Shown one piece after another: positions 1 to 10,750 of a stretch of 64,000 nt of DNA; within the stretch, counting starts at the first letter, position 1, and each line of letters starts with the position of its first letter. A program made the position numbers and the translations under genes. The notes below the pieces were generated by a model. That model saw only the letters and a program-made list of their open reading frames with translations, made no database searches and was not told the origin of the DNA. The stretch comes from Euonymus europaeus (lineage: Eukaryota > Streptophyta > Magnoliopsida > Celastrales > Celastraceae): contig OY756957.1 of NCBI GenBank assembly GCA_963580455.1, positions 28,798,501 through 28,862,500 of the forward strand. The letters run 5' to 3'.

Positions 1-600
1 GCGCTCGAACACCCGCACCCACCCTCAATCATTGCTCAATTTTCATTTTTCTTCTTTCCCACGCGGGTGGGATGAAGAAAGGGACGACTGCGATGACGCA
101 AATGATTGCGGTGATGAAGATGGTCGAGATTCTGCTGCTATCTTGCTGGACGCCTAATGAACTCCTGGGATTCAAGATTCGGTTTTTCAGCCACCTGGTT
201 GTTAGGACCCACTCCTTCAGGTGCGAAAAGCAGTCTGATGCATGACTAAGTTTTATTATTTGTTTTTATTTGTGTGTAATTTTTTTTTTATCCTTGTGGA
301 TGGGTCACGGTTGTAGTTTGTTTAGTTGAGCTGTATCGGGGAAGGAAAGGGATATGTGAAAAATTGATCTATTTTGTTGTTTTCTCTTCTCTCTTCTCTG
401 AACTGTCATTTCTCACTCTGAGTTCCATCACAGTCTCAACGACCTTGACCTCAATTGCAATGGCAAGGACGGATCGAATGACGGGGAATGGCGTACAAGG
501 CGCAGTAGGAGGCACGATCGAAGGTTGGAATAGAGGCGGTGGCGGAGGGGAGGGGAGGCCTGATGTGGAATATGATTTTCCATTGTTCGAATCATCGGAT
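1..600. repeat. P module, copy 1
   Basis: This is the first of six copies of a C-rich/purine-rich module. Others are at 1960-2245 plus 9291-9480, 14700-14960, 24400-24660, 60340-60760 and 62370-62780. Shared marks are a pyrimidine-rich run with CACTC and CTCCC words, then GATGAAGAAAGGGACGAC, then TGGTTGAGATTCTGCTG. In this copy the module continues through an AGGTGCGAAAAG block and a segment starting CGACCTTGACCTCAATTG. Short ORFs exist on both strands, but differences between copies change the protein nearly every time, so I do not call a gene. It lies about 250 bp downstream of the 3' end of the family A gene at 849-1244. Confidence 0.6.
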
Positions 601-848
601 TCGAGGTTTTGTATTTTCTAAATTTATTTTAATCAACTTAATTGCCACGTAATAATTTTTTTAAAAAAATATTTCCAATTGCAAGCCAAAAAAAACTGTA
701 AATGGAAATTTGTGAGCTTTTTGGCCGATTCCATCCACAATAACTGCTTACTTATGCCATAGCAATTTGTGCTCTTTTCAAAGAAGTAGGAAGAACAAAC
801 TGAAAAGCTAGATAGGGTTCACAGATAGCTAGTAATCAGGCTCCGCCA

Positions 849-1244
849 TTAATTACCACCGCATAAGAAGGCAAGCAGGAGCATGTAGTACATATTGAGG
901 GCGACGTTTTCCTCAACGGCCAGTTTCTTCTTCTCCTCGAGCATTCCAGCGTCTTCTGATTCCATCTCTTCCAGTTTGGCATTCATTTCGATTAGCTCCT
1001 TCTTCATGCATTCTATTTCCGCCCTCTTCTTTGAAACCTTGGCTCTTAGCTTCTCAACAGCTGTAGCCTTCATTTAGTTTTGATTGGGAGAACAAATTAA
1101 ATGACAAGTAGTTGTTAAAATTTAAGGGGAAGAAATTCCATTGATAAGAGATTAATGGTAGGGATCTACCTCAAGGCTCATTGCACTAGAACGCAGCCGT
1201 AGTCGAATACTGGATTTGGTCCTTTTATGTATCATTGCTGACAT
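849..1244 (-). CDS. Small coiled-coil protein, family A copy 1 (unknown function)
   Basis: I do not recognise this family. The main exon (1073 down to 849) encodes 74 residues, starting MKATAVEKLRAKVSKKRAE. It is a charged Lys/Glu heptad-like helix followed by a hydrophobic tail (YYMLLLAFLCGG). An upstream exon (about 1244-1170) encodes a short basic peptide (MSAMIHKRTKSS...) and ends CTTGAG before a GT donor. The acceptor is uncertain. The ATG at 1073 may start translation, with the upstream exon acting as leader/uORF. Alternatively, splicing to the AG inside ATGAAG would fuse the basic peptide in frame to the coiled coil. At least five further copies or remnants lie in this window on the same strand. 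The stop comes a few residues earlier than in the copies ending GNGGA. Confidence 0.5.
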
Positions 1245-1959
1245 GAATGATCCCCTAGCATGATTACCTGTTTAAAGACATGAGTTATTCAGTACGGTCT
1301 CTAATATTATCATGTGTAATCCGGGGTATTGCAGTGGAATGGAATAAAGAGGGAGAGGGTAAGGAAGAAGACACTACCTTGAGTCATTTCCTGCTGATAT
1401 TTCTTGGCTTCTGATGCCAATAAAAATGGAGCGGATCATATTTATACTATCTTGATGTCTCATGTTTGGACTATGATGGTAATTGATGGTGGGTGGTTTT
1501 GGCGATCTGGATGCTGGTGTTGCTTTAGGAACCAAGAAATCCTCTTTGATTTCAACTGGTTACGAAGTCAAACCTATCGCTTTCGGGTCCCACAATGAGA
1601 CAGCAAGCATTACACGTGGACCAGTTGCTTTAGTTCACGACAAAAGGTCTACTGGGACATGAATATTATCCAACTAATCAGAATTAATTTATTAGAAAGG
1701 CAGCATTACTTGGCTGAGGAATTATTTAATAATCCGGATATATGTTTCATGTGGCACACGCAATAATATAGTTGATGTTAGCAAACAAGCAGTTTCCAAA
1801 GAACTCGCCTTGAAGTAAAGTTTGTTGTTTTGTCATGTTAGCTCGCGTGCAGATTCAATGGAATCGCGAGTGTCGCTTATGGTCAATTTTGGGGTCAGTG
1901 GACCATCATGACCTAATCAGCTAATGGAACTGCAACTTTCTACCCAAATAGCCAAGCGT
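1245..1959. other. Upstream region of family A copy 1
   Basis: I see no credible gene here. It holds blocks repeated upstream of other A copies: GGAATGGAATAAAGAGGGAGAGGG near 1334, a TTTATACTATCTTGATGTC block near 1440, and a GAATCGCGAGTGTCG block near 1863 that also lies upstream of family B genes. These are probably shared 5' flank of the duplicated units. No function can be assigned. Confidence 0.45.
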
Positions 1960-2245
1960 GTTGTCCGATATACTCTCTTTCTCAGACACTCTCCATCTTT
2001 CACTCAGGCGCTCTCCCTATTTCTCTCGACCCCCTCCTTCAATCATTGCTTCAATTTTCATATTCTTCCCCAAGCAGGTGAGATGAAGAAAGGGACGACG
2101 GCGATGACGCAAATGATTGGGGTGATGACAATGGTTGAGATTCTGCTGGACGCCTAATGAAGTCCTCCTGGGATTCAAGATTTGGTTTTCCAGCCACCTG
2201 GTGGTTAGGTGGCCGGCGAGGTTAGGCGCCACTTCTTCAGGTGCG
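1960..2245. repeat. P module, copy 2, left part (split by the LTR element)
   Basis: This copy runs from the CTCAGACACTCTCC words through GATGAAGAAAGGGACGAC to CTTCAGGTGCG at 2245. The LTR retrotransposon interrupts it there, and the module resumes at 9291 with GTGCGGAACGCAGTCTC. The undisrupted copy at 210-228 reads CTTCAGGTGCGAAAAG, giving a paralogous empty site that fits a GTGCG target duplication. Confidence 0.7.
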
Positions 2246-3505
2246 TGATGTAAAAATACTTGCAAGCGCACAAGTGTACTAATATAGCACAAAGTGTGAG
2301 TACAAGGTCGATCCCACAAGGACAAATTTAATCGAATAATGTACTTAACCAATAAAACCAACGATAATTTAAATACAGAAAATATCTATGATTCTTTGAA
2401 GCAATGAGTAAACAGAATTTCACAAGTTATAATGAGGAAAACCTAGGGCACAACCTTACCAAGCAATCCTATTATGAGATACAAAAGTTAAGCATTTGAT
2501 GTCAATTCCAATTCAAGGGTCGATTCCTCACTCAATTATGTTATTCCATTGATCGTGGCAATAACACGTATTATCGATACCAAATTAATCCTGTTTGATC
2601 GCAGTCTTTAATTTAGTAAAAATAACCCATTACGACTAGAAGAACTAAACAACCAATCAATCCCCTAAACCCGGATCAGAGCATTCGACAATTAATCTTC
2701 TTAATTCCGATTCTACCAAAATACATAAATACGGATCGTTTATGTGATTTGGCTAGGTGAGTGTAATAAACAACATAATTGATGATCAAGCAATTATGTA
2801 GAAATCATACTTTGAAGTATGGCAATTAAGAACAAGAATTGAGAATTGAATCAAAAGCTCATAATATAGATCAAATCATCTCATAACATTCATGCTTGGC
2901 TAGGTCAAACCCTAGAAATATGTTCAGTTACAAACCATAGTAATGAATATACAAGAAAATGAAGAAAAAACCATGTGGATGCCTCCAATGAAGGAAGGAA
3001 GAAGATGAAGATGATGAAGATCAAGAACCAGCCGTCTCCCCTCTCTAGCAAGATGTTGGAACCCATATTTTCTATTTTTAGGCTTTATTTATAGCTCAAG
3101 TGGGTTTCCCCTAGGTTTCCCCAAGTAAAAAGACATAAAAACCTAGTCAACTAAGTTTTTGCTAATTCTGGAAATGAAAATCTGGTTCGAGTGCTGTTCT
3201 AGCGCTGGAGCGCTGGAAGTGCATTTCCTTCTGCCAAGTTATGTCATCAAAAATGCTGGAGCACTGATAGGGCGCTGAAAAGGCATGTTCTCCTGGTTCT
3301 GAAACGCTGGAGCGCTGGAAGGGCGCTGAAAAGGCGTTTTCCTCTGATTTTTAGCCAAATATTCTCCAATTCAACCACAACTTCACTTCAACCCTCCTAC
3401 ATGCAAAACACACAAAATCTCAAAGTATCAACGCAATCTTAACACAAAATAATGTAAATATGTACAAATATATGCATATAAATGTGGTATAAAATACACA
3501 CATCA
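2246..3505 (-). repeat. 3' LTR
   Basis: This is the left LTR, 1260 bp, which is the 3' LTR in transcription sense. It carries two clusters of the word GCTGGAGCGCTGGAAG (about 3205 and 3305), repeated again inside the gag-pro ORF near 6535. It differs from the right LTR at eight positions by eye. Confidence 0.93.
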
Positions 3506-3520
3506 AATACCCCCACACTT
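3506..3520 (-). other. Polypurine tract next to the 3' LTR
   Basis: Read on the minus strand this is AAGTGTGGGGGTATT immediately before the LTR, the plus-strand priming site of the retrotransposon. Similar tracts recur inside the element near 4210-4225 (CCCCCACACTTG on the plus strand) and near 5020-5033. Confidence 0.8.
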
Positions 3521-5496
3521 ATTTATTTCTCATCCCTGAGAAAAATAACTGAATGACAGAAAATAGACAAGTTCCATGCCTCCATTAATCTCAGAAATTT
3601 AACCCACAAAATCGCATCCATAGATAATTAACAAAAATTGCACAAGAGAAGCATAGACAAAAACAGAATCAACTCACCAACACATCCATCTCAAGTACAT
3701 ACCAGTCACTCATCACATAACTCTTAGCTTCAACTTCAAATCTCACTGGAATGCCACTCAGAAACAAATCACACTTGAAGTTCAGTAGAATAAAACTCTC
3801 TCATGTATGTGGATCGAATAAGATAACTGGAAAATATGAAAGTCCACAAATGATTATGACAGATGGCTAAGAGAGATATTATAATATGAGTCTCATCAAC
3901 GGAAATCACTTATCAAGAATTGTGAATCATGCCTTTAATTGTACTCAAAGTCAGACCGAGCTAAGCTAAGATCAAGTAGGGCTTTTAAGCTTGTAATGTA
4001 AAGGTAAGAGGAAAGTAATATTGGTAAAGAGGGTGTTGAACAAAAGTAAGCTTGAAGAGAACCATCCAATATATCCATGTAATGCAACATCTCAACTTCT
4101 CATACCATATCTCTTAACTATATTACACTTCCATCTTTTCAAAATGGTTCACATCACTTATTCAAATTGTTTTATTTCACTGCTTTCTTCTTTCTTCTAG
4201 CCATATCAAATACCCCCACACTTGTTCTATTTTGATATCCCAAAATATCAACTTTGACATGATTAGCAATGAGCACATATACCCAAGCGAGACCACTTCC
4301 TGTGAAACATTTTGTTCTCTCAAGCACACTAATTTATGCTAATTCCCAATGGGTTAAGAATTCTGGAAATTAAGCATGAGTCAATTGGGTATATTAAGAA
4401 AAGTTGGTGTTTAGGCTCAAAAGGGGTTCTAGCGGTAACATATATAAAAGGGTGGCCTACTTTCATCTCTTAGATTTGACCCAGTCATCATAAGAAAAAC
4501 TCATCAAGGCATGAATTCACAAGGACATGTTATTGGTTTGTGATTGAAATAATCATGAGATTAGTAAGAGGAAATGAAGCACAGAAAAGTATATGAACTG
4601 AGACACATATCCCTCAAAATAAACGATAGGCTCAAATCTCACAGGGTTAAGTCTCCACAAGTATGTATGTGATGAGTGATAGTATGAAACTTTTCGATTT
4701 CATATGTCAAATGAAAATTCACGTAAAGTCTAACTTCTTACTCACATAATTAAGTATCTTATCCATAGAGAAATCAAGTGATACAAAATTGATTTCATCA
4801 TGGTAGAGGAACATGGAACCAAACACAACAAATATAAATCCGACTAATTTGTTAACAATCCACTTTCGTAGGAACACACGATAGTACTTAGCATGTACTA
4901 CAAGCCTTTAAACCTCTAGGTGTCCCTAGTAGGACGAGTTATAGTCTCGTGAGGGTTTACCAGAACGTTACCCACAAACATTCAAATTTTTTTTTTTTTG
5001 TAATAAATAAGTCAATCTTCCCCCCACACTTAAAATATGCAATGTCCTCAGTGCATAGAATAAAGGAAAAACAGCATAAAGGGTCAAAGTTAGAGTAACA
5101 CAACCTGACCGCGAAGCTTCTCAGAATATTGCAGCACTGCACAGTCATCACCAAAACTGCAATATCTCCATCATCTGAACTCTGATTGGCAAACCGTCAA
5201 ATTCTATAAAAACTAGACATCCATAGCTTTCCGTTTGTATATGGCTCATAGTCTGGTTTGTTGGGATATGTTCCCAGAATTGTTTTCTTTGCAGCAGGTT
5301 CAGACAACATTTTCTTCTAGCACGTGTAAAAATTGTTTTCTTGAGTGACAGGAAGGAGATTATTCAATGAAAACAAAAGATTGAAAGTTGTAAACGGAGC
5401 TGACAATAAAATGAAACGAAGTTACCTAGGTGGGTTGCCTCCCACCAAGCGCTATATTTATAGTCTAGGCGAGACTTAGCTCCTCCAGTAGCTAAA
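3521..5496. other. Non-coding interior of the LTR element
   Basis: No domain-bearing ORF is present where RT, RNase H and integrase would lie in a complete Ty3 element. The segment is AT-rich with two further polypurine-like tracts (about 4210 and 5020). The minus-strand context GAGGACATTGCAT...AAGTGTGGGGG near 5018-5058 is typical of the region between gag-pol and 3' LTR in plant Ty3 elements. I infer that the internal deletion is old and fixed in the element family. Confidence 0.7.
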
Positions 5497-7953
5497 TTAG
5501 TGAACTTGGAATCCCACTTTCCTTGCATTTTCTTGAAGTGAAAAGCTTCTTCTATGCACACCCACATCGACACCCAAAGCATGCCGTACGTGACTCATAG
5601 TTATAAGGGCAATTGGATCCGCCAGGAAATCAGAATAACTTTTTTCCCTCTTTCCAAAAAGAACTCTCTTGTGTGGCATACTTCTAAGTGAATTCACAGA
5701 CTCAACTCTGGGTGAATGCTGGAATTTTTCCACAAAATCCGCTTTAGTTGTGAGCACCTTCTCCATTGATTTCTCTTCTTTTGTTGCCTTAGAACTGAAG
5801 GTCACTAGGTCTTCATTATTTGTCATTGATATTTTACCTTCATACACATCGAGTTTCATCTTTGAAGTCTTCATGAATGGTCGGCCCAAAGTCAGAAAGG
5901 GTTCCTCTCCTTGACCTTGGCAATCCTGCATATCAAGTACTAAAAAGTCAGTTGGAAAAATTAGTCCATGTACCTTAACTAAAACATCCTCTAAAATTCC
6001 CTTCGGATATCGAATAGATCGATCGGCCAGTTGTATGACCACGTAGGTCATTTTGAGTGTGCCTACATCCAAAGATTCAAAAATAGAAAGAGGCATTAAA
6101 TTAATTGATGCACCCAAATCCAATAATGCATGTTCAAAATTTTTATTGGCTATGCAACAAGGTATAGTGAAACTCCCTGGATCTTTAAGCTTTGGCGGGA
6201 ACGACTTTGGCAATATGGCACTAGACTCTTCGATCAGTTGAACCACCTCAATTTCATCCACTTTCTTGGATTTTATCAACTCAAAAGCTTCATTGGGTTC
6301 ATCCTTTAGTTCTCTACTAATTTGTGGAGTTTTCTCTTGTGATGATGGTGGTTTCCAATTCATCCTAAGTCGACTTGGGAATGGAATACGTGGAGCGTAA
6401 GGATTCTCAGCATGATAACGATCAACTGGATCTAAATAACTAGTGTTGGGTGCACTTACAGTGCTCGAGCACTGTAAGTGCATTTTTCTCTGTCCCTTAT
6501 CTGCATCCTGAATGCCCTTCTGGCGCTGGAGCGCTGGAAGGGCGTTTTCCTCTGCCACTCCTCTTGAAACTTCAACTTCTTCATTGTTCCCTGCATCAAT
6601 AGCCTCATTAGCAATATCCAAATCAGTATTGATAAATTTACCTCCCTGAAGATGAATAGCCATGGCATGCTCCCGATTTTTTGGATTAATCTCAGTTTGG
6701 CTTGGAAATTTTCCAACTTCTCTCTTGCTCAATGCTTCTGCAATTTGCCCCACCTGCATCTCTAATTTTTGTTGACTGATTGCCAACTGACGAACCATAT
6801 CTTCTAAAGAAGTAGAAGTGGATGCTTGAGTGGAATTATTCAATGCTTGAGGATTCTGAACATTCTGAGTGTTCCTCCAAGAGAAATTTGGATGGGACCT
6901 TTGATTTGGATGATAAAAATTTGGATTATGGTCATACCTAGCATTCTGGTTGAATGCATTCATCATGTTGGCTTGTTCTTGCACAAATTCTGGAAAATCC
7001 ACCCCTTGTGGACATGCAACAGTTGGATGTCCTGGGACTGCACATATGGCGCAAAGCTCTTGTGGTACAACATGTCCATTCATAGCTAGTAGCATATCCA
7101 ATTTTGTTGAAAGAGCAGCAACCTGAGAATTTTGTGACAGAATATCAGAATTTGAAATCTCAAAAGCATTGTGTCTCATACCTCTTACTTCGATGTGTTG
7201 AGTTTCAATGGCTAAGTTTTCAAACAGAGTATGACATTCGGTTGGAGTTTTTGTTCGGATTGATCCTCCTGCGTAGTTATTAACTGCAGCCTTGCTAGAG
7301 ACTGTCAGTGCTTTGTAAAAAATACGCATCAACACCAAAATAGGTAAGGAATGATGGGGACATTGAGTTAGAAGACTATTAAACCTGTCCCATGCTTCTG
7401 AAAATGTTTCGTCATGTTGTTGTTCAAAATGCATGATCTTATCTCTCAACGCATCAGTTTTTTGTGTAGAGAAAAATTTCTCCAAAAATTTATTTTGAAT
7501 TTCAGTCCATGAGTTGAGAGAACCTGACCTTAAACTATTTAACCATGATTTGGCCTTGTCCTTCAATGTATATGGGAAGATCTTCATCTTCAAGTGCTCC
7601 TCTGTGACTCCTGCAGTCAATGGCATGCTAGAAACCAAATTAAAAAGTTCACGAATATGATTTAAAGGGTCTTCCGCATTAAGACCATGAAAAGATGGCA
7701 TCATATTAAAGTGAATGGATTTAAGCTCATAATTCGTAGCAGCTGTAGGGAGCGCAATGCATGAAGGAGATTGTGGAATGGTGGGGATGTCAAGATCACC
7801 CATTGTTTCCACTGGAACAATTTCCGCCATAGCTTTGATTTTCGGCAACTTCTCTTCGTCGCTTTTAGCACCTTGTTTCTTATGCCTCAAAAGTCCTTCG
7901 ATGTCGTCGATGTAAGGTAGCAAATCCTCTTTCAAAGATCGCCTGCCTTGCAT
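5497..7953 (-). CDS. Gag-protease polyprotein of the Athila-like element
   Basis: This is one uninterrupted ORF. It is open from 8058 inside the LTR. I take the Met at 7953 (MQGRRSLKEDLL), the first downstream of the primer site, giving 818 residues; another candidate Met lies at 7830. The order is a retrotransposon gag domain in the first 250 residues (FPYTLKDKAKSWLNSL, then the conserved FEQ...FSEAWDRF), a CCHC zinc knuckle (CAICAVPGHPTVAC, C-X2-C-X4-H-X4-C), and a low-complexity Gln/Asn stretch. The retropepsin domain comes last, with DLGASINLMPLSIF as the active-site motif. The protein would assemble particles and process itself. No RT follows in any frame. Intactness with near-identical LTRs suggests recent function, with RT and integrase supplied in trans. 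A 32-bp perfect palindrome lies inside the coding region at 6451-6482. Confidence 0.88.
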   Translation of the reverse strand: MQGRRSLKEDLLPYIDDIEGLLRHKKQGAKSDEEKLPKIKAMAEIVPVETMGDLDIPTIPQSPSCIALPTAATNYELKSIHFNMMPSFHGLNAEDPLNHIRELFNLVSSMPLTAGVTEEHLKMKIFPYTLKDKAKSWLNSLRSGSLNSWTEIQNKFLEKFFSTQKTDALRDKIMHFEQQHDETFSEAWDRFNSLLTQCPHHSLPILVLMRIFYKALTVSSKAAVNNYAGGSIRTKTPTECHTLFENLAIETQHIEVRGMRHNAFEISNSDILSQNSQVAALSTKLDMLLAMNGHVVPQELCAICAVPGHPTVACPQGVDFPEFVQEQANMMNAFNQNARYDHNPNFYHPNQRSHPNFSWRNTQNVQNPQALNNSTQASTSTSLEDMVRQLAISQQKLEMQVGQIAEALSKREVGKFPSQTEINPKNREHAMAIHLQGGKFINTDLDIANEAIDAGNNEEVEVSRGVAEENALPALQRQKGIQDADKGQRKMHLQCSSTVSAPNTSYLDPVDRYHAENPYAPRIPFPSRLRMNWKPPSSQEKTPQISRELKDEPNEAFELIKSKKVDEIEVVQLIEESSAILPKSFPPKLKDPGSFTIPCCIANKNFEHALLDLGASINLMPLSIFESLDVGTLKMTYVVIQLADRSIRYPKGILEDVLVKVHGLIFPTDFLVLDMQDCQGQGEEPFLTLGRPFMKTSKMKLDVYEGKISMTNNEDLVTFSSKATKEEKSMEKVLTTKADFVEKFQHSPRVESVNSLRSMPHKRVLFGKREKSYSDFLADPIALITMSHVRHALGVDVGVHRRSFSLQENARKVGFQVH
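6451..6482. repeat. Perfect 32-bp palindrome inside the gag-pro ORF
   Basis: The first half TGCACTTACAGTGCTC is followed directly by its exact reverse complement with no spacer. It can extrude as a cruciform in DNA or fold as a 16-bp hairpin in RNA. The ORF stays open through it. It lies between zinc knuckle and protease, about 50 bp from a block sharing the LTR word GCTGGAGCGCTGGAAG. Confidence 0.9.
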
Positions 7954-8006
7954 ACAATTTGAATTCAAGAGAAAGAAAGTTAAGCACACTTTAAGACTTA
8001 AACAAG

Positions 8007-8024
8007 TCCCCGGCAACGGCGCCA
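8007..8024 (-). other. Primer binding site, tRNA-Asp type
   Basis: On the minus strand this reads TGGCGCCGTTGCCGGGGA, six bases from the 5' LTR. The plus strand equals the 3' end (with CCA) of plant tRNA-Asp. tRNA-Asp priming is usual for Athila-type elements. Confidence 0.85.
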
Positions 8025-8030
8025 AAAACA

Positions 8031-9290
8031 TGATGTAAAAATACTTGCAAGCGCACAAGTGTACTAATATAGCACAAAGTGTGAGTACAAGGTCGATCCC
8101 ACAGGGACAAGTTTAATCGAATAATGTACTTAACCAATAAAACCAACGATAATTTAAATACAAAAAATATCTATGATTCTTTGAAGCAATGAGTAAACAG
8201 AATTTCACAAGTTACAATGAGAAAAACCTAGGGCACAACCTTACCAAGCAATCCTATTATGAGATACAAAAGTTAAGCATTTGATGTCAATTCCAATTCA
8301 AGGGTCGATTCCTCACTTAATTATGTTATTCCATTGATCGTGGCAATAACACGTATTATCGATACCAAATTAATCCTGTTTGATCGCAGTCTTTAATTTA
8401 GTAAAAATAACCCATTACGACTAGAAGAACTAAACAACCAATCAATCCCCTAAACCCGGATCAGAGCATTCGACAATTAATCTTCTTAATTCCGATTCTA
8501 CCAAAATACATAAATACGGATCGTTTATGTGATTTGGCTAGGTGAGTGTAATAAACAACATAATTGATGATCAAGCAATTATGTAGAAATCATACTTTGA
8601 AGTATGACAATTAAGAACAAGAATTGAGAATTGAATCAAAAGCTCATAATATAGATCAAATCATCTCATAACATTCATGCTTGGCTAGGTCAAACCCTAG
8701 AAATATGTTCAGTTACAAACCATAGTAATGAATATACAAGAAAAGGAAGAAAAAACCATGTGGATGCCTCCAATGAAGGAAGGAAGAAGATGAAGATGAT
8801 GAAGATCAAGAACCAGCCGTCTCCCCTCTCTAGCAAGATGTTGGAACCCATATTTTCTATTTTTAGGCTTTATTTATAGCTCAAGTGGGTTTCCCCTAGG
8901 TTTCCCCAAGTAAAAAGACATAAAAACCTAGTCAACTAAGTTTTTGCTAATTCTGGAAATGAAAATCTGGTTCGAGTGCTGTTCTAGCGCTGGAGCGCTG
9001 GAAGTGCATTTCCTTCTGCCAAGTTATGTCATCAAAAATGCTGGAGCACTGATAGGGCGCTGAAAAGGCATGTTCTCCTGGTTCTGAAACGCTGGAGCGC
9101 TGGAAGGGCGCTGAAAAGGCGTTTTCCTCTGATTTTTAGCCAAATATTCTCCAATTCAACCACAACTTCACTTCAACCCTCCTACATGCAAAACACACAA
9201 AATCTCAAAGTATCAACGCAATCTTAACACAAAATAATGTAAATATGTACAAATATATGCATATAAATGTGGTATAAAATACACACATCA
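8031..9290 (-). repeat. 5' LTR
   Basis: This is the right LTR, 1260 bp, which is the 5' LTR in transcription sense and would drive gag-pro. It is bordered by TG...CA ends and the GTGCG duplication. Confidence 0.93.
8869..8879 (-). promoter_or_regulatory. Putative TATA box of the 5' LTR
   Basis: On the minus strand this is CTATAAATAAA, placed mid-LTR where a U3/R promoter is expected. It is the only good TATA match I noticed in the LTR, and the same word is in the 3' LTR at 3084-3094. Confidence 0.5.
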
Positions 9291-9810
9291 GTGCGGAACG
9301 CAGTCTCAGCGTCCTTGACCTCAGTTGCAATGACAAGGACAGAGAGGCGGTGAATGGCGGAGAAGACGAGGCGGGAGTGGGGGAAAAGGCGCAGTAGGAG
9401 GCTCGATTAAAGGTAGGAATAGAGGCGGACGGGAGCAGAAGAGCAGATGTCCGATGCGGAATATGATTTTCCATGGTTCATCATCGGATTAGCGGTTTCG
9501 TTTTTTCTAAATTCATTTTAATCAACTTAATTGCCACGTAATCATTTAAAAAAAAAATTCCAATTGCAAGCCAAAACGACAACTGTAAAAAGAAATTTGT
9601 GAACTTTTTGGCCGATACCTCCCAATAACTGCTTACTTTATGTCATAAATAATATAAGATAAAACCAGGTATCAATTTATGTAAGAGAGTCGATCTCCTA
9701 CACCATTGAGCAGCCGAGTAGCATCATTATACCAAAGAGACTTGGAAAGCTCTTTTCAAAGTAGGAAGAACAAACTGAAAAGCTAGATAGGGTTCACAGA
9801 TAGCTAGTAA
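9291..9810. repeat. P module, copy 2, right part, and 3' flank of family A copy 2
   Basis: The interrupted module resumes (CAGTCTCAGCGTCCTTGACC) and runs to about 9480. An AT-rich stretch follows, and then a block shared with 63000-63115 (ATACCAAAGAGACTTGGAAAG). I see no gene. Confidence 0.55.
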
Positions 9811-10041
9811 TCAGGCTCCCCCATTACCGCCCGATAAGAAGTCAAGCAGCATGCAGTCGACGTAGAGTTGGATGTGGGTGTTCTCCTCGATGACCAGCTT
9901 GTTCTCCTCCAGTATTCGAGCGTTCTCTGATTTCATCTCTTCCAGTTTGGCTTTCATTTTGTTTAGCCGCTTTTTCATGCATTTTGTTTCCGCCCTCTTC
10001 TTTGAAACCTTTGCTCTTACCTCCTCAACTGTGTCTTTCAT
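9811..10041 (-). pseudogene. Small coiled-coil protein, family A copy 2 (upstream exon lost)
   Basis: The 76-residue main ORF is open, starting MKDTVEEVRAKVSKKRAETK and ending FLSGGNGGA, with the same heptad-like helix and hydrophobic tail as other A copies. Upstream, after the TTGGGAGAACAAATGAGAAG block, the sequence jumps straight to a block that lies about 330 bp further away in copy 1. The basic-peptide exon and its donor are therefore deleted. If expression or the protein needs that exon, this copy is dead. If translation starts at the main-exon ATG, it could still function. Confidence 0.45.
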
Positions 10042-10750
10042 TTAGTTTTGATTGGGAGAACAAATGAGAAGTACTTGTTAGCTTCTGATGACAATAAAAA
10101 TGGAGCGGATCATATTTATACTATCTTGATGTCTCAGGTTTGGAGACACTGATGGTGATTGATGGTGGATGGTTGGGGGATTTTGATGCTGGTGTGGCTT
10201 TAGGAACCGACTCTTTTTTTCAGTATTGATCCTTATCTTTTTGGAGAAATCCTCTTAGATTTCTCTTGGTTGCCAAGTCAAACCTTGGGGTCCCACAATG
10301 CAACTGTAAGCAATGCACGAGGACCAATTTGCTGGAGTCCACAACAAGAAGGTCTACTCGGACATGAATTTGTGAATAGAATATTATCAACTAATCAGAA
10401 TTAGTTTATGAGAGAAGCGATAAACTTGCACGGACTTCACTTACTTATCCTTCAAGTTGCTAACTGCTACGTTCATGCATCTTCTAAACTAATATAAAAT
10501 CATGCATCGCTCTCATGGAAGATTTTTCAAACACCGCGTGGAGAAATGTTATAAATTCTGAAGACGGCCTTAAGGTTTGAATTTTGCCACTGAAATATAT
10601 GAATAACATAATTTCCAGAGTCAATATTTGAATAGGCCAACTATCAGGTCATCATTGAACTTGTTCAATTCAATTTCAGGCCCATATCTAATATCTCAAG
10701 CACAAGTCAAGTACTTCAGGCCCCAAAACCAATCTAACTAGAGACGGAGA
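10042..10750. other. Intergenic remnant of the duplicated unit
   Basis: There is no gene I can support. It contains the TTTATACTATCTTGATGTC block shared with copy 1's upstream region. Around 10530-10590 there is a degenerate match (CAAACACCG...GAAGACGGCCTT) to a block at about 22590-22660 and 45290-45360. Confidence 0.4.

Larger units (their letters stand above)
2246..9290 (-). mobile_element. Athila-like Ty3/gypsy LTR element with gag-protease but no RT/integrase
   Basis: The element is 7045 bp with two 1260-bp LTRs (2246-3505 and 8031-9290) and a 5-bp target duplication GTGCG (2241-2245 and 9291-9295). Transcription runs right to left, because the primer site abuts the right LTR and the purine tract abuts the left LTR. 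LTR ends are TGATG...CATCA. I count 8 substitutions and no indels between LTRs, about 0.6%, so the insertion is recent. The interior has one long intact ORF for gag and aspartic protease. About 2 kb follow with no reverse transcriptase, RNase H or integrase. That makes it non-autonomous, of the kind described in plants as TR-GAG elements but retaining protease. The Athila affinity rests on the tRNA-Asp primer site and the gag style (HPNFSWRN), and is moderate. Confidence 0.93.

Noticed and set aside
2017..2361. Minus-strand ORF of 114 codons
   Set aside because: It crosses the LTR border and is created by the retrotransposon insertion.
8007..8024. tRNA-Asp gene
   Set aside because: Only the last 18 bases of a tRNA-Asp are matched; it is the retrotransposon primer site.
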